DNA of 30,277 bases from the NCBI GenBank assembly GCA_034678415.1, contig JAXDBV010000288.1:1-30277 (forward strand), written 5' to 3'. The notes under the pieces are model-generated. The model was not told the DNA's origin, did not search any database, and saw only the letters and a program-made list of their open reading frames with translations. This DNA comes from JAXDBV01 sp034678415 (lineage in GTDB: Bacteria; Bacteroidota; Bacteroidia; Bacteroidales; VadinHA17). The translations under genes were made by a program, and so were the position numbers. This document shows positions 7,041-15,880 of the stretch, piece after piece. The stretch's first letter is position 1. Every line of letters starts with the position of its first letter.

Positions 7041-8450
7041 ATGAAGAAATATATCCGGTTACCTGTTCTACAACTCATCAGCCGTATTATCAGCAAGGAG
7101 GGGCTGCGAGCCTATGTTATCGGCGGATATGTGAGGGATTGTTTTCTTCATCGACCCTCCAGCGATATTGATGTGGTGGTGGTAGGAAACGGTATTGAGC
7201 TGGCACGCAAGGTAGCCCGCGAGCTTGGCAGGGGTACGCAGATCCACATATTTAAGAATTTCGGTACAGCCATGGTTCGTACCAGCGGTTACGAGATTGA
7301 GTTTGTCGGGGCCCGCAAGGAATCGTACCGCCGGAACTCCCGTAAGCCGCTGGTGGAGAACGGAACACTGGAGGACGACCAGAAGCGGAGAGATTTCACC
7401 ATCAACGCCATGGCGATCTGCCTGAATGACGACAACCTGGGACAGTTTATTGATCCGTTCAACGGTCTGGCCGATCTTGAAGAGAAAAAGATCAGAACCC
7501 CTCTCGACCCGGAAATTACCTTTGATGATGATCCGCTGAGGATGCTCCGCGCCATACGATTCGCCGCACAGCTAAATTTCCATCTCGATAAGGATACCCT
7601 CAGGGCTATCAGGCACAAACGAGAACGGATGAATATTATTTCCAGCGAACGTATCACTGATGAGCTGAACAAAATCATGTTATCGCCCAGGCCATCCATC
7701 GGCTTCCGTTTGCTGGATGAGACGGGACTGCTGGAGATCATCCTTCCTGAGCTGTCAAGGCTGAAGGGTGTGGAGACAAAGGACGACAGGGCTCACAAGG
7801 ATAATTTTTATCATACGGTCAAAGTGCTTGACAATGTCAGCCGGAAGACGGATGATCTGTGGCTGCGCTGGGCAGCACTTCTCCATGATATTGCCAAGCC
7901 TGTCACAAAAAAATATGACGCCGGTACCGGCTGGACCTTTCACGGGCATGAATACATCGGTGCAAAAATGATTCCCGACCTGTTCAGGCGGCTGAAGATG
8001 CCTCTTCATGACAGGATGAAGTTTGTACAGAAGATGGTTGAACTGCATCTCAGACCTATCGCCTTGGCGGAAGATACGGTGACCGATTCAGCCGTCCGCC
8101 GCCTGCTCTATGAAGCAGGAGACGATATTGATTGCCTGATGATGCTTTGCGAGGCGGACATCACATCGAAGAACGAGGACACGGTACGCCGTCACCTGCA
8201 CAATTTCCGGATCGTACGGAAAAAGATACGCGAGCTGGAGGAAAAGGATGCTATCCGCAATTTCCAGCCACCGGTAAGGGGAGATGAGATCATCGCCCTG
8301 TTTGGCCTGCATCCTTCAAAAACCGTTGGAGTCCTGAAAAATGCCATCAAGGAAGCCATCCTTGAAGGCACCATCGGTAATAACCGGGAAGAGGCCATGG
8401 AGTACCTTATCCAGCTCGGCAGGAAGATGGGGCTGGATGTGAAGAAGTGA
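7041..8450 (+). CDS. cca: CCA tRNA nucleotidyltransferase with HD domain
   Basis: 469 residues. The class II nucleotidyltransferase head is clear: GGYVRD at about 28-33, the metal-binding DIDVVV, GTAMVR, then RRDFTINAMA and DDPLRMLRAIRFA, the nucleotide-selecting region. A PolyA_pol RNA-binding segment follows (about 170-235), then an HD domain (about 255-380, with AALLHDIAKP). The enzyme adds or repairs the 3' CCA end of tRNAs in the cytosol. The HD domain suggests phosphohydrolase activity, as in other HD-containing Cca proteins. A poly(A) polymerase of the same superfamily is the alternative, but the overall form fits the Bacteroidota Cca group. Divergent from trxA; convergent with the nuclease-like gene, with about 67 bp between them. 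Confidence 0.93.
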   Translation: MKKYIRLPVLQLISRIISKEGLRAYVIGGYVRDCFLHRPSSDIDVVVVGNGIELARKVARELGRGTQIHIFKNFGTAMVRTSGYEIEFVGARKESYRRNSRKPLVENGTLEDDQKRRDFTINAMAICLNDDNLGQFIDPFNGLADLEEKKIRTPLDPEITFDDDPLRMLRAIRFAAQLNFHLDKDTLRAIRHKRERMNIISSERITDELNKIMLSPRPSIGFRLLDETGLLEIILPELSRLKGVETKDDRAHKDNFYHTVKVLDNVSRKTDDLWLRWAALLHDIAKPVTKKYDAGTGWTFHGHEYIGAKMIPDLFRRLKMPLHDRMKFVQKMVELHLRPIALAEDTVTDSAVRRLLYEAGDDIDCLMMLCEADITSKNEDTVRRHLHNFRIVRKKIRELEEKDAIRNFQPPVRGDEIIALFGLHPSKTVGVLKNAIKEAILEGTIGNNREEAMEYLIQLGRKMGLDVKK

Positions 8451-8517
8451 TGGCTTAAATGCCTTGCCCGGGCTAAACCACAATTGTTTCTCTAAAAATC
8501 ATACGGCAAATGGACGC

Positions 8518-9567
8518 TTACCGGTAACACAGATCCAGAATGACCGGCAGGTGATCGCTGAATCCTCCCTCATACTGAAAACCATGGTATGAACGGAAAG
8601 GGCGGAGGCCCGTATGGGACTCATCACCGGTGAGCAGGAAGGCCGGACAGAAGACAGTACCGTATTCATGGCAGGTCTGGAGCCCTGAGGAAGAAGCAAC
8701 CATGGAGGGAGAAACAAGGATCTGGTCGAAAAGGTACCATACACCCTGATACTTGATGGATCCTCCCACCTGCTTATCCTGAGGATTGGATATCATATGA
8801 ACCAACCGGTTTTTACCCTGAAGCACAGGATCATTCTCCCCGGTTAGCAACCGCATACTGTCGTCGGCACGTTCATCGTTGAAATCGCCTGCCACGACCA
8901 GTTTTGTCCGCGGATTATTTTTATATAGCGAATCAATAAAGGCACATAAGGCACGAGCCATCTTCATCCGTGGTTTCCTTGACTCGAGCACCCCTCCGTA
9001 CCTTGAAGGCCAGTGATTGATAAGGAACGTGACAGTGTCCGACTGACGAACCAGCATCTGCGCGCACAGGATATCGCGTGTCCGGGTGGAGTCATACCGT
9101 GATTTCGTATAGCCGATATATCGGATGCTGAGCGGTCGCATGATATCCGACCGGTACAGTAAAGCCACATCCATTCCCCGCTCATCATCCGAGTCGCGGT
9201 GTATATACCGGTATGGGTATTTCGAGAGCCCTGTATGGTTCATCAACCGGTCGATTACATGGTTGTTCTCCACCTCGCACAGCCCGATGATCTCGGGAGG
9301 AATCCATCCACCGGCGGCTGCAATGACCTGAAAAATCCGTTGAACCTTATCCTGGTAACGCGTGAAGGTCCAGCGTCTGACCCCGTCAGGAAGAAAATCC
9401 TCATCATTACAGCATGAATCATCGAGGTGGTCAAACAGGTTCTCTACATTATAAAACATGAACCTCAGTCCTTCCCTTCCACCTTGTGATCCGGCTTCTT
9501 GACCGGAAATGAAACAGCACCGGACGATCAGACATACGATCCATGTCAGCCGGGGGATACAGTGCAT
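8518..9567 (-). CDS. Exported endonuclease/exonuclease/phosphatase-family protein
   Basis: 349 residues from ATG 9567. An upstream in-frame start would overlap the preceding gene by 77 bp, whereas this one leaves 10 bp after its stop and gives a signal peptide (MHCIPRLTWIVCLIVRCCFI). The EEP fold signatures are all present in order: MFYNVENLFD, GLCEVENN (catalytic Glu), RGMDVALLY, INHWPSR (His), VVAGDFNDE and the final FSDHLPVIL (Asp-His). Family members cleave phosphodiester bonds in nucleic acids or phospholipid and inositol substrates using a divalent metal. Here it would act in the periplasm or outside the cell. It is co-transcribed with, and follows, the beta-helix lipoprotein. Nuclease activity is likely but the substrate is not shown by the sequence. 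Confidence 0.9.
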   Translation of the reverse strand: MHCIPRLTWIVCLIVRCCFISGQEAGSQGGREGLRFMFYNVENLFDHLDDSCCNDEDFLPDGVRRWTFTRYQDKVQRIFQVIAAAGGWIPPEIIGLCEVENNHVIDRLMNHTGLSKYPYRYIHRDSDDERGMDVALLYRSDIMRPLSIRYIGYTKSRYDSTRTRDILCAQMLVRQSDTVTFLINHWPSRYGGVLESRKPRMKMARALCAFIDSLYKNNPRTKLVVAGDFNDERADDSMRLLTGENDPVLQGKNRLVHMISNPQDKQVGGSIKYQGVWYLFDQILVSPSMVASSSGLQTCHEYGTVFCPAFLLTGDESHTGLRPFRSYHGFQYEGGFSDHLPVILDLCYR

Positions 9568-9577
9568 AACAGTCCGT

Positions 9578-10993
9578 TTATTTTTTCTCAATTCGTTCAA
9601 AGGCGCCCAGGTCAGGGCCTGCATCATCCAGGCGACTGTCGCCTTTAAGGTCAAACGGTACCGGTGAGGCGTAATCTATCAATCCCTTGTCTATTGCGAA
9701 GGCCAGGGTGTCAAGCCGGTAGTTTTCATCGGGTACGGATATGAATCCCGGTACGGCGGACCTGTAAATGGTGCCAAAATGGTCGGTATTACTGAAACTG
9801 AAGTCATCCTCCGCCGTGATGATACAATGATCGAAGAAGTAATTGAAAGCACCCTGCCCGCTTACCTGGCTGATGCCAATCTCAACCTCGTTATCACCAA
9901 CGATAATACAATTACCAAAGCTGGCCTTTTGGAGAGGATTGATAACGAGGCCCGACTCTTTTAACTCAATAAAATTGGTCAGCATCACAGCAGGAGTGAT
10001 CCTGTTCGAGAAACGCCAGTAGTTGGCGATGGTGCAGTGCAGGAACTCATAATCACCACCCGTGGTCAGCAGCAGGTTATAGAAGCCGCAGTCATAGATT
10101 AACACATTGCTCACACGGAGGGTGGCGGCAATAGAGGATAAGCCCGCATAGGTCATATGGCAGACGACGGTGTTTCTCAGCTCCAGATCCGGCGGATTGA
10201 GTGGTGTGGTAACATTACCCAGGTGCAGGCCGGCGTTGGCATTACGGATAATCACATTTTCCATCGTGTTGGAGTGGCTCCCGTTGATGAAATATATCCC
10301 TCCCCACTGGCCCGGCACATCGTCATACATCTTCTCCAGCCTGTCGCCCTCGAAAATCACCGGTTCGTCAAGGCTCCCGTACACATGAATGGTACCCAAA
10401 ACGTAAAGAGTTGAACCCCGGTGAAAATGGATCCTCACACCGGCCTGAACGGTGAGCACCTCGTTGCTGTCGACCAGAATGGAGTTATAGATCAGGTATG
10501 GCTTATCGTTTGTCCATTCCTGACTCAGAATGGTTGCTCCGTTGAAAAAGTGTACATCCTGTCCGCAGGCCACGAGGTCAACATCCTGAATGTTAGTGTT
10601 GGTGAGGAAGACTACCGAATCTTTTACGATCATTGGCTGATCCACGCCCAGGGGATCAATGGTTACCTCAACAAAAATGTACATGCTGTCGCGGGCGCGC
10701 AGCAGTATATTGTCTGCACGGCTGGCTGATATACCGTCAATATTGAGCCTGAAATATGATGCATCACCTCCGGCCAGCCGCAGCGATGTAATCCTGATGT
10801 CCTTCGAATACGGATTGTACACCTTTATCTCGCGCGTGGTAGAACCGATAGTGGTGAACACCGTGTCGAACATCACGGTATCCGTTGAGAACCGCAGACG
10901 GGCATCATCCCCCGTGTATAGATTATCACGCTCACAAGCCATCAGCCAGAGAATGAGTAAAAGCACGCCGCCAGAAAAAGATATTCTTCCCAT
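9578..10993 (-). CDS. Lipoprotein with right-handed beta-helix repeats
   Basis: 471 residues from ATG 10993. This start gives a signal with lipobox LMAC and Cys20, and a -7 promoter element sits just upstream at 11011-11018. An in-frame ATG at 11086 would add 31 residues and put the lipobox too deep. After the lipid anchor, residues of about 25-150 look like an immunoglobulin-like/ASH-type beta-sandwich (FTTIGSTTREIKVYNP). From about 180 come parallel beta-helix repeats (VLTVQAGVRIHFHRGSTLYV, GQWGGIYFINGS, MENVIIRNANAGLHLGN), ending with DDAGPDLGAFE, a typical end of this family. Such proteins are surface-exposed or periplasmic and some bind or cleave polysaccharides, but no catalytic motif is recognised. 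It forms a two-gene unit with the EEP protein (10-bp gap). Confidence 0.85.
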   Translation of the reverse strand: MGRISFSGGVLLLILWLMACERDNLYTGDDARLRFSTDTVMFDTVFTTIGSTTREIKVYNPYSKDIRITSLRLAGGDASYFRLNIDGISASRADNILLRARDSMYIFVEVTIDPLGVDQPMIVKDSVVFLTNTNIQDVDLVACGQDVHFFNGATILSQEWTNDKPYLIYNSILVDSNEVLTVQAGVRIHFHRGSTLYVLGTIHVYGSLDEPVIFEGDRLEKMYDDVPGQWGGIYFINGSHSNTMENVIIRNANAGLHLGNVTTPLNPPDLELRNTVVCHMTYAGLSSIAATLRVSNVLIYDCGFYNLLLTTGGDYEFLHCTIANYWRFSNRITPAVMLTNFIELKESGLVINPLQKASFGNCIIVGDNEVEIGISQVSGQGAFNYFFDHCIITAEDDFSFSNTDHFGTIYRSAVPGFISVPDENYRLDTLAFAIDKGLIDYASPVPFDLKGDSRLDDAGPDLGAFERIEKK

Positions 10994-11010
10994 TAAAACG
11001 GTTGTTAAGG

Positions 11011-11018
11011 CAAAGGTA
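11011..11018 (-). promoter_or_regulatory. -7 element upstream of the beta-helix lipoprotein
   Basis: Minus-strand TACCTTTG matches TAnnTTTG and is identical to the trxA -7 box. It lies 17 bp before ATG 10993, which gives a very short leader. No TTTG is visible at the right distance upstream. It supports the downstream start codon over the one at 11086. Confidence 0.45.
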
Positions 11019-11178
11019 AATGATTTATGCCAACAGTAACCCTTTCCCTGAGGTACAGTTATAGAACGTAAAATTGTTTTTTTCATTTTGTATGAAGTGA
11101 TTCACATTTTACCCCCTCGTGATCATTCTGTCGCTTGAATTTTTATATTTTCGACATTGAATTTTAAATATTCAGATC

Positions 11179-12816
11179 ATGCGGTCATCAGTGGTCTTTA
11201 TTTTATTAATTATGGTTGGTTCTTCCTGTATGCTGAAAAAAATCCCGGTGGATCTGATCGTATCCAATGCGAGGGTATATACGGTTGACACGGCATTTAC
11301 CATGGTCGAAAGTTTTTGTGTAAGCAACGGGAAGATCATAGCCACCGGCTCGTCTGAGGAGATAAAGAGGAGATACACGTCTGATAATTTTCTTGATCTC
11401 TCAGGCAGGTTTGTCTATCCCGGGCTGATCGATGCCCATTGTCATTTTACCGGTTACGGTCTGAGTCTCATGCATGCTGATTTGACAGGCACCGCTTCAT
11501 TCGAAGAGGTGGTTTCGGTACTGAAGAAACACCATGAAAAGGTATCCTCGGAGTGGGTGCTGGGCAGGGGCTGGGATCAAAACGACTGGGCGGTGAAAGA
11601 GTTTCCCGACAGGCAGTTGCTTGATCAGGCCTTCCCTTTGAACCCGGTGCTGATAATCCGCATTGATGGTCATGCAGCAGTAGCTAACCAGAAAGCCCTT
11701 GAAGTGGCCGGCATCAGCGGTACCACCCGCGTGGCAGGGGGCAGCCTCCTGGAAAAAAACGGGAGGCTTACCGGTGTACTGATCGACAACGCCATCGATC
11801 TGGTCCGCAGGATGGTGCCCGAACCGGGAAAGGAGGAGACGCAGAGAGCCCTTATCATGGCTCAGGAAAACTGTTTTGCCGTTGGTCTTACCGGCGTGCA
11901 TGAAGCCGGGCTGGACTATGCTTCGATCCGTATGATCGACAGTCTCCAGAAGGCCGGAGTGCTCCGGATGAGAATCTATGCCATGATCACTCCCGACCGG
12001 GATAATCTTGAGAATTTCATGTACAAGGGTATTTATGAAACACCCTATCTCAACATCCGTTCGGTCAAGCTTTTTGCTGACGGCGCACTGGGTTCACGGG
12101 GAGCACTGATGAGATCCCCGTACTTTGATGATCCCGGCAACCGTGGCTTGCTGGTCACTCCCCTCGAAAAACTGAAGAAGATTTGTATACAAGCTTATCA
12201 GATAGGATACCAGGTCAATACCCATTGTATCGGCGATTCGGCCAACCGTCTCATCCTGCGCTTGTATGGTAGTGTTCTGAAGAGACCCCACGACAGGCGG
12301 TGGCGTATTGAACATGCACAGGTGGTTGATCCGCATGATCTGCCCCTGTTCAGGGAATATTCGGTCATCCCTTCGGTACAACCAGCCCATGCCACCTCGG
12401 ATATGTCATGGGCTGCCGACAGGCTGGGAAAGGAGCGTATGGGCCATGCCTATGCTCTCCGGAAGCTGCTCGAACAAAACGGGTATCTTGCTGCCGGCAG
12501 CGACTTTCCCGTGGAGCACATCAATCCCTTCTATCGATTCTATGCAGCCGTGGTACGAAAAGATCTGAAAGGGGCCCCTCCGGAAGGATTCCAGACCGAT
12601 GATGCTCTGTCAAGGAAGGAAGCACTGAGAGCCATGACCATATGGGCTGCCAGGGCTGCCTTTGAGGAACATAAAAAAGGAAGCATCGAGAAGGATAAAT
12701 ATGCCGATTTCATCGTCACCGATGAAGACCTGATGGAAACCGCGCCGGAGAAACTGCCGTTTATCAGGGTTCTTGCAACGTATATCGCAGGAAAAGAAGT
12801 ATACAGACGGGAGTGA
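11179..12816 (+). CDS. Exported YtcJ-like amidohydrolase (Amidohydro_3 family)
   Basis: 545 residues. The N-terminal signal ends in GSSC (Cys17), a loose lipobox, so a lipoprotein is probable. The metal-dependent hydrolase features of the YtcJ/N-substituted formamide deformylase group are present: HxH in DAHCHF (His87, His89), VKLFADGALGSRGA, NTHCIGDSAN, WRIEHAQVV and AAGSDFPVE (metal Asp). The C-terminal composite beta domain contains KDKYADFIVTDEDL. Length matches the family (about 540-560). These enzymes hydrolyse C-N bonds of amide or formamide substrates; the substrate here is unknown. It is monocistronic, divergent from the beta-helix lipoprotein and convergent with the next gene, whose stop lies 12 bp away with no hairpin between them. 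Confidence 0.92.
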   Translation: MRSSVVFILLIMVGSSCMLKKIPVDLIVSNARVYTVDTAFTMVESFCVSNGKIIATGSSEEIKRRYTSDNFLDLSGRFVYPGLIDAHCHFTGYGLSLMHADLTGTASFEEVVSVLKKHHEKVSSEWVLGRGWDQNDWAVKEFPDRQLLDQAFPLNPVLIIRIDGHAAVANQKALEVAGISGTTRVAGGSLLEKNGRLTGVLIDNAIDLVRRMVPEPGKEETQRALIMAQENCFAVGLTGVHEAGLDYASIRMIDSLQKAGVLRMRIYAMITPDRDNLENFMYKGIYETPYLNIRSVKLFADGALGSRGALMRSPYFDDPGNRGLLVTPLEKLKKICIQAYQIGYQVNTHCIGDSANRLILRLYGSVLKRPHDRRWRIEHAQVVDPHDLPLFREYSVIPSVQPAHATSDMSWAADRLGKERMGHAYALRKLLEQNGYLAAGSDFPVEHINPFYRFYAAVVRKDLKGAPPEGFQTDDALSRKEALRAMTIWAARAAFEEHKKGSIEKDKYADFIVTDEDLMETAPEKLPFIRVLATYIAGKEVYRRE

Positions 12817-12828
12817 CAGGACACCTGC

Positions 12829-13365
12829 CTACAAATAAAAACGGATTCCCCCGTTGATGATATGATACGATGAATCTGTCAGACCTATATCCCCTTCAAG
12901 GATAAAGCTCATATTGTTCCTTAGCTCAATCTCCACCCCGATGGGTATCCAGCAGGGCAGGTATACTCTGTTTCCGAAGGCAATATCCATATCAAACCCG
13001 GAATAGAGGTATACATCTCCCCTGATGGGCAGGGTAAGGTTCAGCGTTGCATCCAGTCCAAAATCATTGAACATATGAAGACCGGTGGTAAGAGATATAT
13101 TTTCGAGCAAGCCCCATTCAACGTCGGCACCGAAATAGTATTCCGATCCGAGCCCTATCTTCACGGCCAGATCAATATCCGGTTTCAGTCCATAACCGCC
13201 GTGAATCAACAGGTTGATTCCATGCGAAGGGCCGGACAGATAAATGGCAGGATTCAGTCCAACGACAAACTGCTTCCTGTCAAGGGTTTGACCCGTGTTA
13301 AACACCTGGGTAAACGCTGTAGCAGATAGCAGGCAGGAAAATAGGAGGGTAATGATCTTTTTCAT
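12829..13365 (-). CDS. Small outer-membrane beta-barrel-like protein of unknown function
   Basis: 178 residues from ATG 13365, chosen because it starts a standard signal peptide (MKKIITLLFSCLLSATAFTQ) and is preceded by a TACATTTG -7 box at 13390-13397. An in-frame ATG nine codons upstream lies too close to that box. The mature part alternates hydrophobic and polar residues in short glycine-rich strands (INLLIHGGYGL, DLAVKIGLGSEYYFG, MSFILEGDIGL) and ends in GIRFYL, an aromatic-rich C-terminus typical of small outer-membrane barrels. I do not recognise a named family. It is transcribed alone. Confidence 0.75.
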   Translation of the reverse strand: MKKIITLLFSCLLSATAFTQVFNTGQTLDRKQFVVGLNPAIYLSGPSHGINLLIHGGYGLKPDIDLAVKIGLGSEYYFGADVEWGLLENISLTTGLHMFNDFGLDATLNLTLPIRGDVYLYSGFDMDIAFGNRVYLPCWIPIGVEIELRNNMSFILEGDIGLTDSSYHIINGGIRFYL

Positions 13366-13389
13366 GACCGGATGTATTAATGCTGAAAA

Positions 13390-13397
13390 CAAATGTA
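13390..13397 (-). promoter_or_regulatory. -7 element of the small outer-membrane protein gene
   Basis: Minus-strand TACATTTG matches TAnnTTTG, 24 bp before ATG 13365. The region upstream is A/T-rich without a clear -33 TTTG. Confidence 0.45.
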
Positions 13398-13448
13398 ATA
13401 AATAAAAAAAACAGAGGAAGGCAGGTGGTATAAAAAAGAGGTGTCCGG

Positions 13449-14792
13449 TCAGAGGCTGATTTTTCTCCCCATGTAGAAATCGAGTATCCTTGTTCTCAAC
13501 AGGTATTCATACTTGGCTTGCATCAGCTCCGATTGTGTGCGGGCGAGATTATTTTTGGCCACCGAATAATCCACCGAACTTGCGGTACCCAGCTCAAATT
13601 TCTGTTCCGTATAGTTAAATGCTTCCTCCATGGATGCCACGGCTTCCATGGCCGAGGTATACTTGTCAAAGGCGGCGAGAGCATCGGCATGTGCCTGCCG
13701 GATGAGCTGGTACAAATCGTTCCTGGCTTGTTCCAGCCGGTATCCTGCATCGAGCATCTGCATCCTGGCCGTACTGATCCGGTTTTGAATGGTATAATTA
13801 TTAAAAATGGGAATACTCAGGTTCAGCGATATCTGTTTGTAGAAATTATCATCCAGCTGGTTACTGATGGAATAGGCCGATGTTGCGTCCAGGGGATCGA
13901 CGGCCAGTTCCGAATAACGAGTGTACAGAGTGCCGGTGAGCGACAGTTGCGGATACCTTGCTCCGCGGGCCACTGCCAGGGCTTTTTTGGAACTTCTCAG
14001 GATGTATTCCGCACTCCGTATCTCCGGTAATCCGTTAATAGCATAGCTAAAAACCTCGTCTGCATCAGTTGCCAGCGCTGCGGCACCCACCTCGAGTTGC
14101 TCGGGAATACATACCTGGAAATCAGCTACCGAGTCGAGGTACAGCAGTTGAGCCAGTTTGAGTGTAGACAGGTTAAGCCGGTTACGGGCAATGGTGACAT
14201 TGAGCTGATCGGCCGATGCCTGGGCCTGCATTTCCAGCAGCTGCCCCTTTGCCAGCTTACCGAGCTCAACCATCCGGCGTATATTCTCCACCTGCATGAG
14301 GCTGGTCTGATGCTGGCTCACGGTGATCTTCAGCAACTCATGATCCAGGAGCACCTGCAGATACCCCACCGTTATGTTCAGCACAATATCGTTCTTCGCC
14401 TTTTCCACATCCTGGATACTGGCCATCAGATCATATTTTGACCGGCTGATGGTATTAATATTCTGCAATCCGCCGAACAGTATTACCTGGCTCTGGGCAC
14501 CCGCATATCCGTCATAGAAGGTAGTGTTGATATAGGTGTAATCCTCGAGGTTAACCGTTTTACCCGAACTGAGGTTGTGTCTTCCAAAGGCATTCAGATC
14601 AGGACTGACCGCCAGGATCGACTGGATATAGTTGCTCCGGGAAATCTTTGCTGTCAGTTCCTGCCGTTTGATCTGGATATTATTATCCACGGCGTACTGA
14701 ATGCACTGTTCAAGTGTCCACGGATTCTGCGCTTCCAGCGGCAGGGTCCCGGCAAACAGGAATACAACAATATTTCTGAGGATTTTCATCAT
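13449..14792 (-). CDS. TolC-family outer-membrane efflux protein
   Basis: 447 residues from ATG 14792; a second ATG follows at 14789 and a TTG at 14795. Signal peptide ends about at LEAQ. Two outer-membrane efflux protein repeats are seen: the first begins WTLEQCIQYAVDNNIQIK, the second LPEIRSAEYILRSSKKALAVARGARYPQ by position. Long helical segments and YPQLSLTGTLYTRYS and NLSIPIFNNY barrel strands follow. TolC-type trimers form the outer-membrane duct for tripartite pumps or exporters. This is the last gene of the adaptor/ATPase operon, 27 bp after the small gene, and presumably docks with the adaptor at 15881-17137. No clear terminator follows. Confidence 0.93.
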   Translation of the reverse strand: MMKILRNIVVFLFAGTLPLEAQNPWTLEQCIQYAVDNNIQIKRQELTAKISRSNYIQSILAVSPDLNAFGRHNLSSGKTVNLEDYTYINTTFYDGYAGAQSQVILFGGLQNINTISRSKYDLMASIQDVEKAKNDIVLNITVGYLQVLLDHELLKITVSQHQTSLMQVENIRRMVELGKLAKGQLLEMQAQASADQLNVTIARNRLNLSTLKLAQLLYLDSVADFQVCIPEQLEVGAAALATDADEVFSYAINGLPEIRSAEYILRSSKKALAVARGARYPQLSLTGTLYTRYSELAVDPLDATSAYSISNQLDDNFYKQISLNLSIPIFNNYTIQNRISTARMQMLDAGYRLEQARNDLYQLIRQAHADALAAFDKYTSAMEAVASMEEAFNYTEQKFELGTASSVDYSVAKNNLARTQSELMQAKYEYLLRTRILDFYMGRKISL

Positions 14793-14822
14793 CAAAATAA
14801 AGCAGCAATAATACGATTTGAC

Positions 14823-15122
14823 TCAACTTTTTTTCTTCCGGTAGAGCACCTGTATATATTTTGAGTTATCCACGGGTGTGAAGATCTGTATCAGTTCCCA
14901 TTGTTTATCATACCCTTCGATGGCTTTTTTGAGCCGTGTAATTCGGGCCAGTGACCGTGTCAGTTCATCCGTTCCTGCAGGGGAAAGTTCATCTTCCGCA
15001 TCCCACGGAAATGACTCAACCCTGAAGAGGTAATCGATGTGATTCCTGCCGATCCTGAGGGAGATCTCCGCGATCTGTTCCTCGGTAAAATGTGGCAGAG
15101 GTACGGTAAGCTCTCTCAACAT
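14823..15122 (-). CDS. Unrecognised 99-residue protein inside the efflux operon
   Basis: The ATG at 15122 lies 52 bp after the ATPase stop, and the stop lies 27 bp before tolC, so it is very likely co-transcribed. I recognise no family. The protein has no signal peptide or membrane helix and is rich in charged residues. It begins MLRELTVPLPHFTEEQI, has a middle DYLFRVESFPWD segment and a helical region around ARITRLKKAIEGYDKQWEL, and ends in a basic RKKKS tail. Composition and codon use look like a real gene. It is probably cytosolic. It occupies the place where the permease gene of this operon type is normally found, but it is too short and too hydrophilic to be a permease. A regulatory or accessory role is only inference from position. 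Confidence 0.75.
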   Translation of the reverse strand: MLRELTVPLPHFTEEQIAEISLRIGRNHIDYLFRVESFPWDAEDELSPAGTDELTRSLARITRLKKAIEGYDKQWELIQIFTPVDNSKYIQVLYRKKKS

Positions 15123-15174
15123 GGTAAAAGAATATATGTTGTTTGTTATTCAGTCCTACCTGGAGAAGAACCGG

Positions 15175-15858
15175 TTAAAGCACTTGTTTGATATTTTCCG
15201 TAACAATATGACCATCGAACAACTGGATGATCCTGTGGGAGTATTCGGCATCCGAGGGCGAGTGTGTAACAATGATGATGGTGGTACCGTCCTTATTCAG
15301 TTCGGTCAGCAGGTTCATCACTTCCTCACCGTTGGCCGAGTCAAGGTTACCGGTAGGTTCATCAGCCAGGATAAGACGCGGGCGGGTAACAACGGCACGG
15401 GCAATCGCCACACGCTGTTGCTGTCCTCCCGATAATTGCTGAGGAAAGTGTTTCTTGCGGTGGGCAATTTTCATCCTCTCGAGCACATCTTCCACTTTCC
15501 TCCTGCGCTCGGAAGCGGAGACCCGAAGATAGAGCAACGGCAGCTCCACATTCTCATATACATTCAGTTCATCGATCAGGTTAAAGCTCTGGAACACGAA
15601 CCCTATGTTTCCTTTTCTCAGATTGGTACGGTTCCGTTCCGAGAAACGCGAGACCTCGGTGCCATTAAAATGTAGTTCCCCGTCTGTCGGGTTATCGAGC
15701 AGACCAATAATATTCAGCAGCGTTGATTTTCCACAGCCCGATGGTCCCATTACCGCCACAAATTCTCCCTCGGAGATTTCCAGGTTCACCTTGTTCAGGG
15801 CTGTTGTTTCGACCTCATCAGTTCGGAACACTTTCGTGAGATTTACAGTCTTAATCAT
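15175..15858 (-). CDS. ABC transporter ATP-binding protein, LolD/MacB type
   Basis: 227 residues from ATG 15858; a TTG two codons upstream is a weaker alternative. All nucleotide-binding motifs are intact: Walker A GPSGCGKST at about 38-46, Q-loop VFQSFNLI, signature LSGGQQQRVAIARA, Walker B LILADEPTGNLD and the H-loop histidine in IVTHS. The family powers FtsX-like permeases in lipoprotein release (LolCDE) or macrolide/peptide export (MacAB). It follows the adaptor gene by 22 bp. No permease gene is present in this operon, so the ATPase must pair with a permease encoded elsewhere, or the operon has lost one. Confidence 0.95.
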   Translation of the reverse strand: MIKTVNLTKVFRTDEVETTALNKVNLEISEGEFVAVMGPSGCGKSTLLNIIGLLDNPTDGELHFNGTEVSRFSERNRTNLRKGNIGFVFQSFNLIDELNVYENVELPLLYLRVSASERRRKVEDVLERMKIAHRKKHFPQQLSGGQQQRVAIARAVVTRPRLILADEPTGNLDSANGEEVMNLLTELNKDGTTIIIVTHSPSDAEYSHRIIQLFDGHIVTENIKQVL

Positions 15859-15880
15859 AAACAATGGTTTTTGTTAATGG

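Noticed and set aside
15123..15174. Remnant of a deleted permease gene between ATPase and the 99-residue gene
   Set aside because: Only 52 bp remain and none encode a hydrophobic segment, so no decayed permease can be shown.
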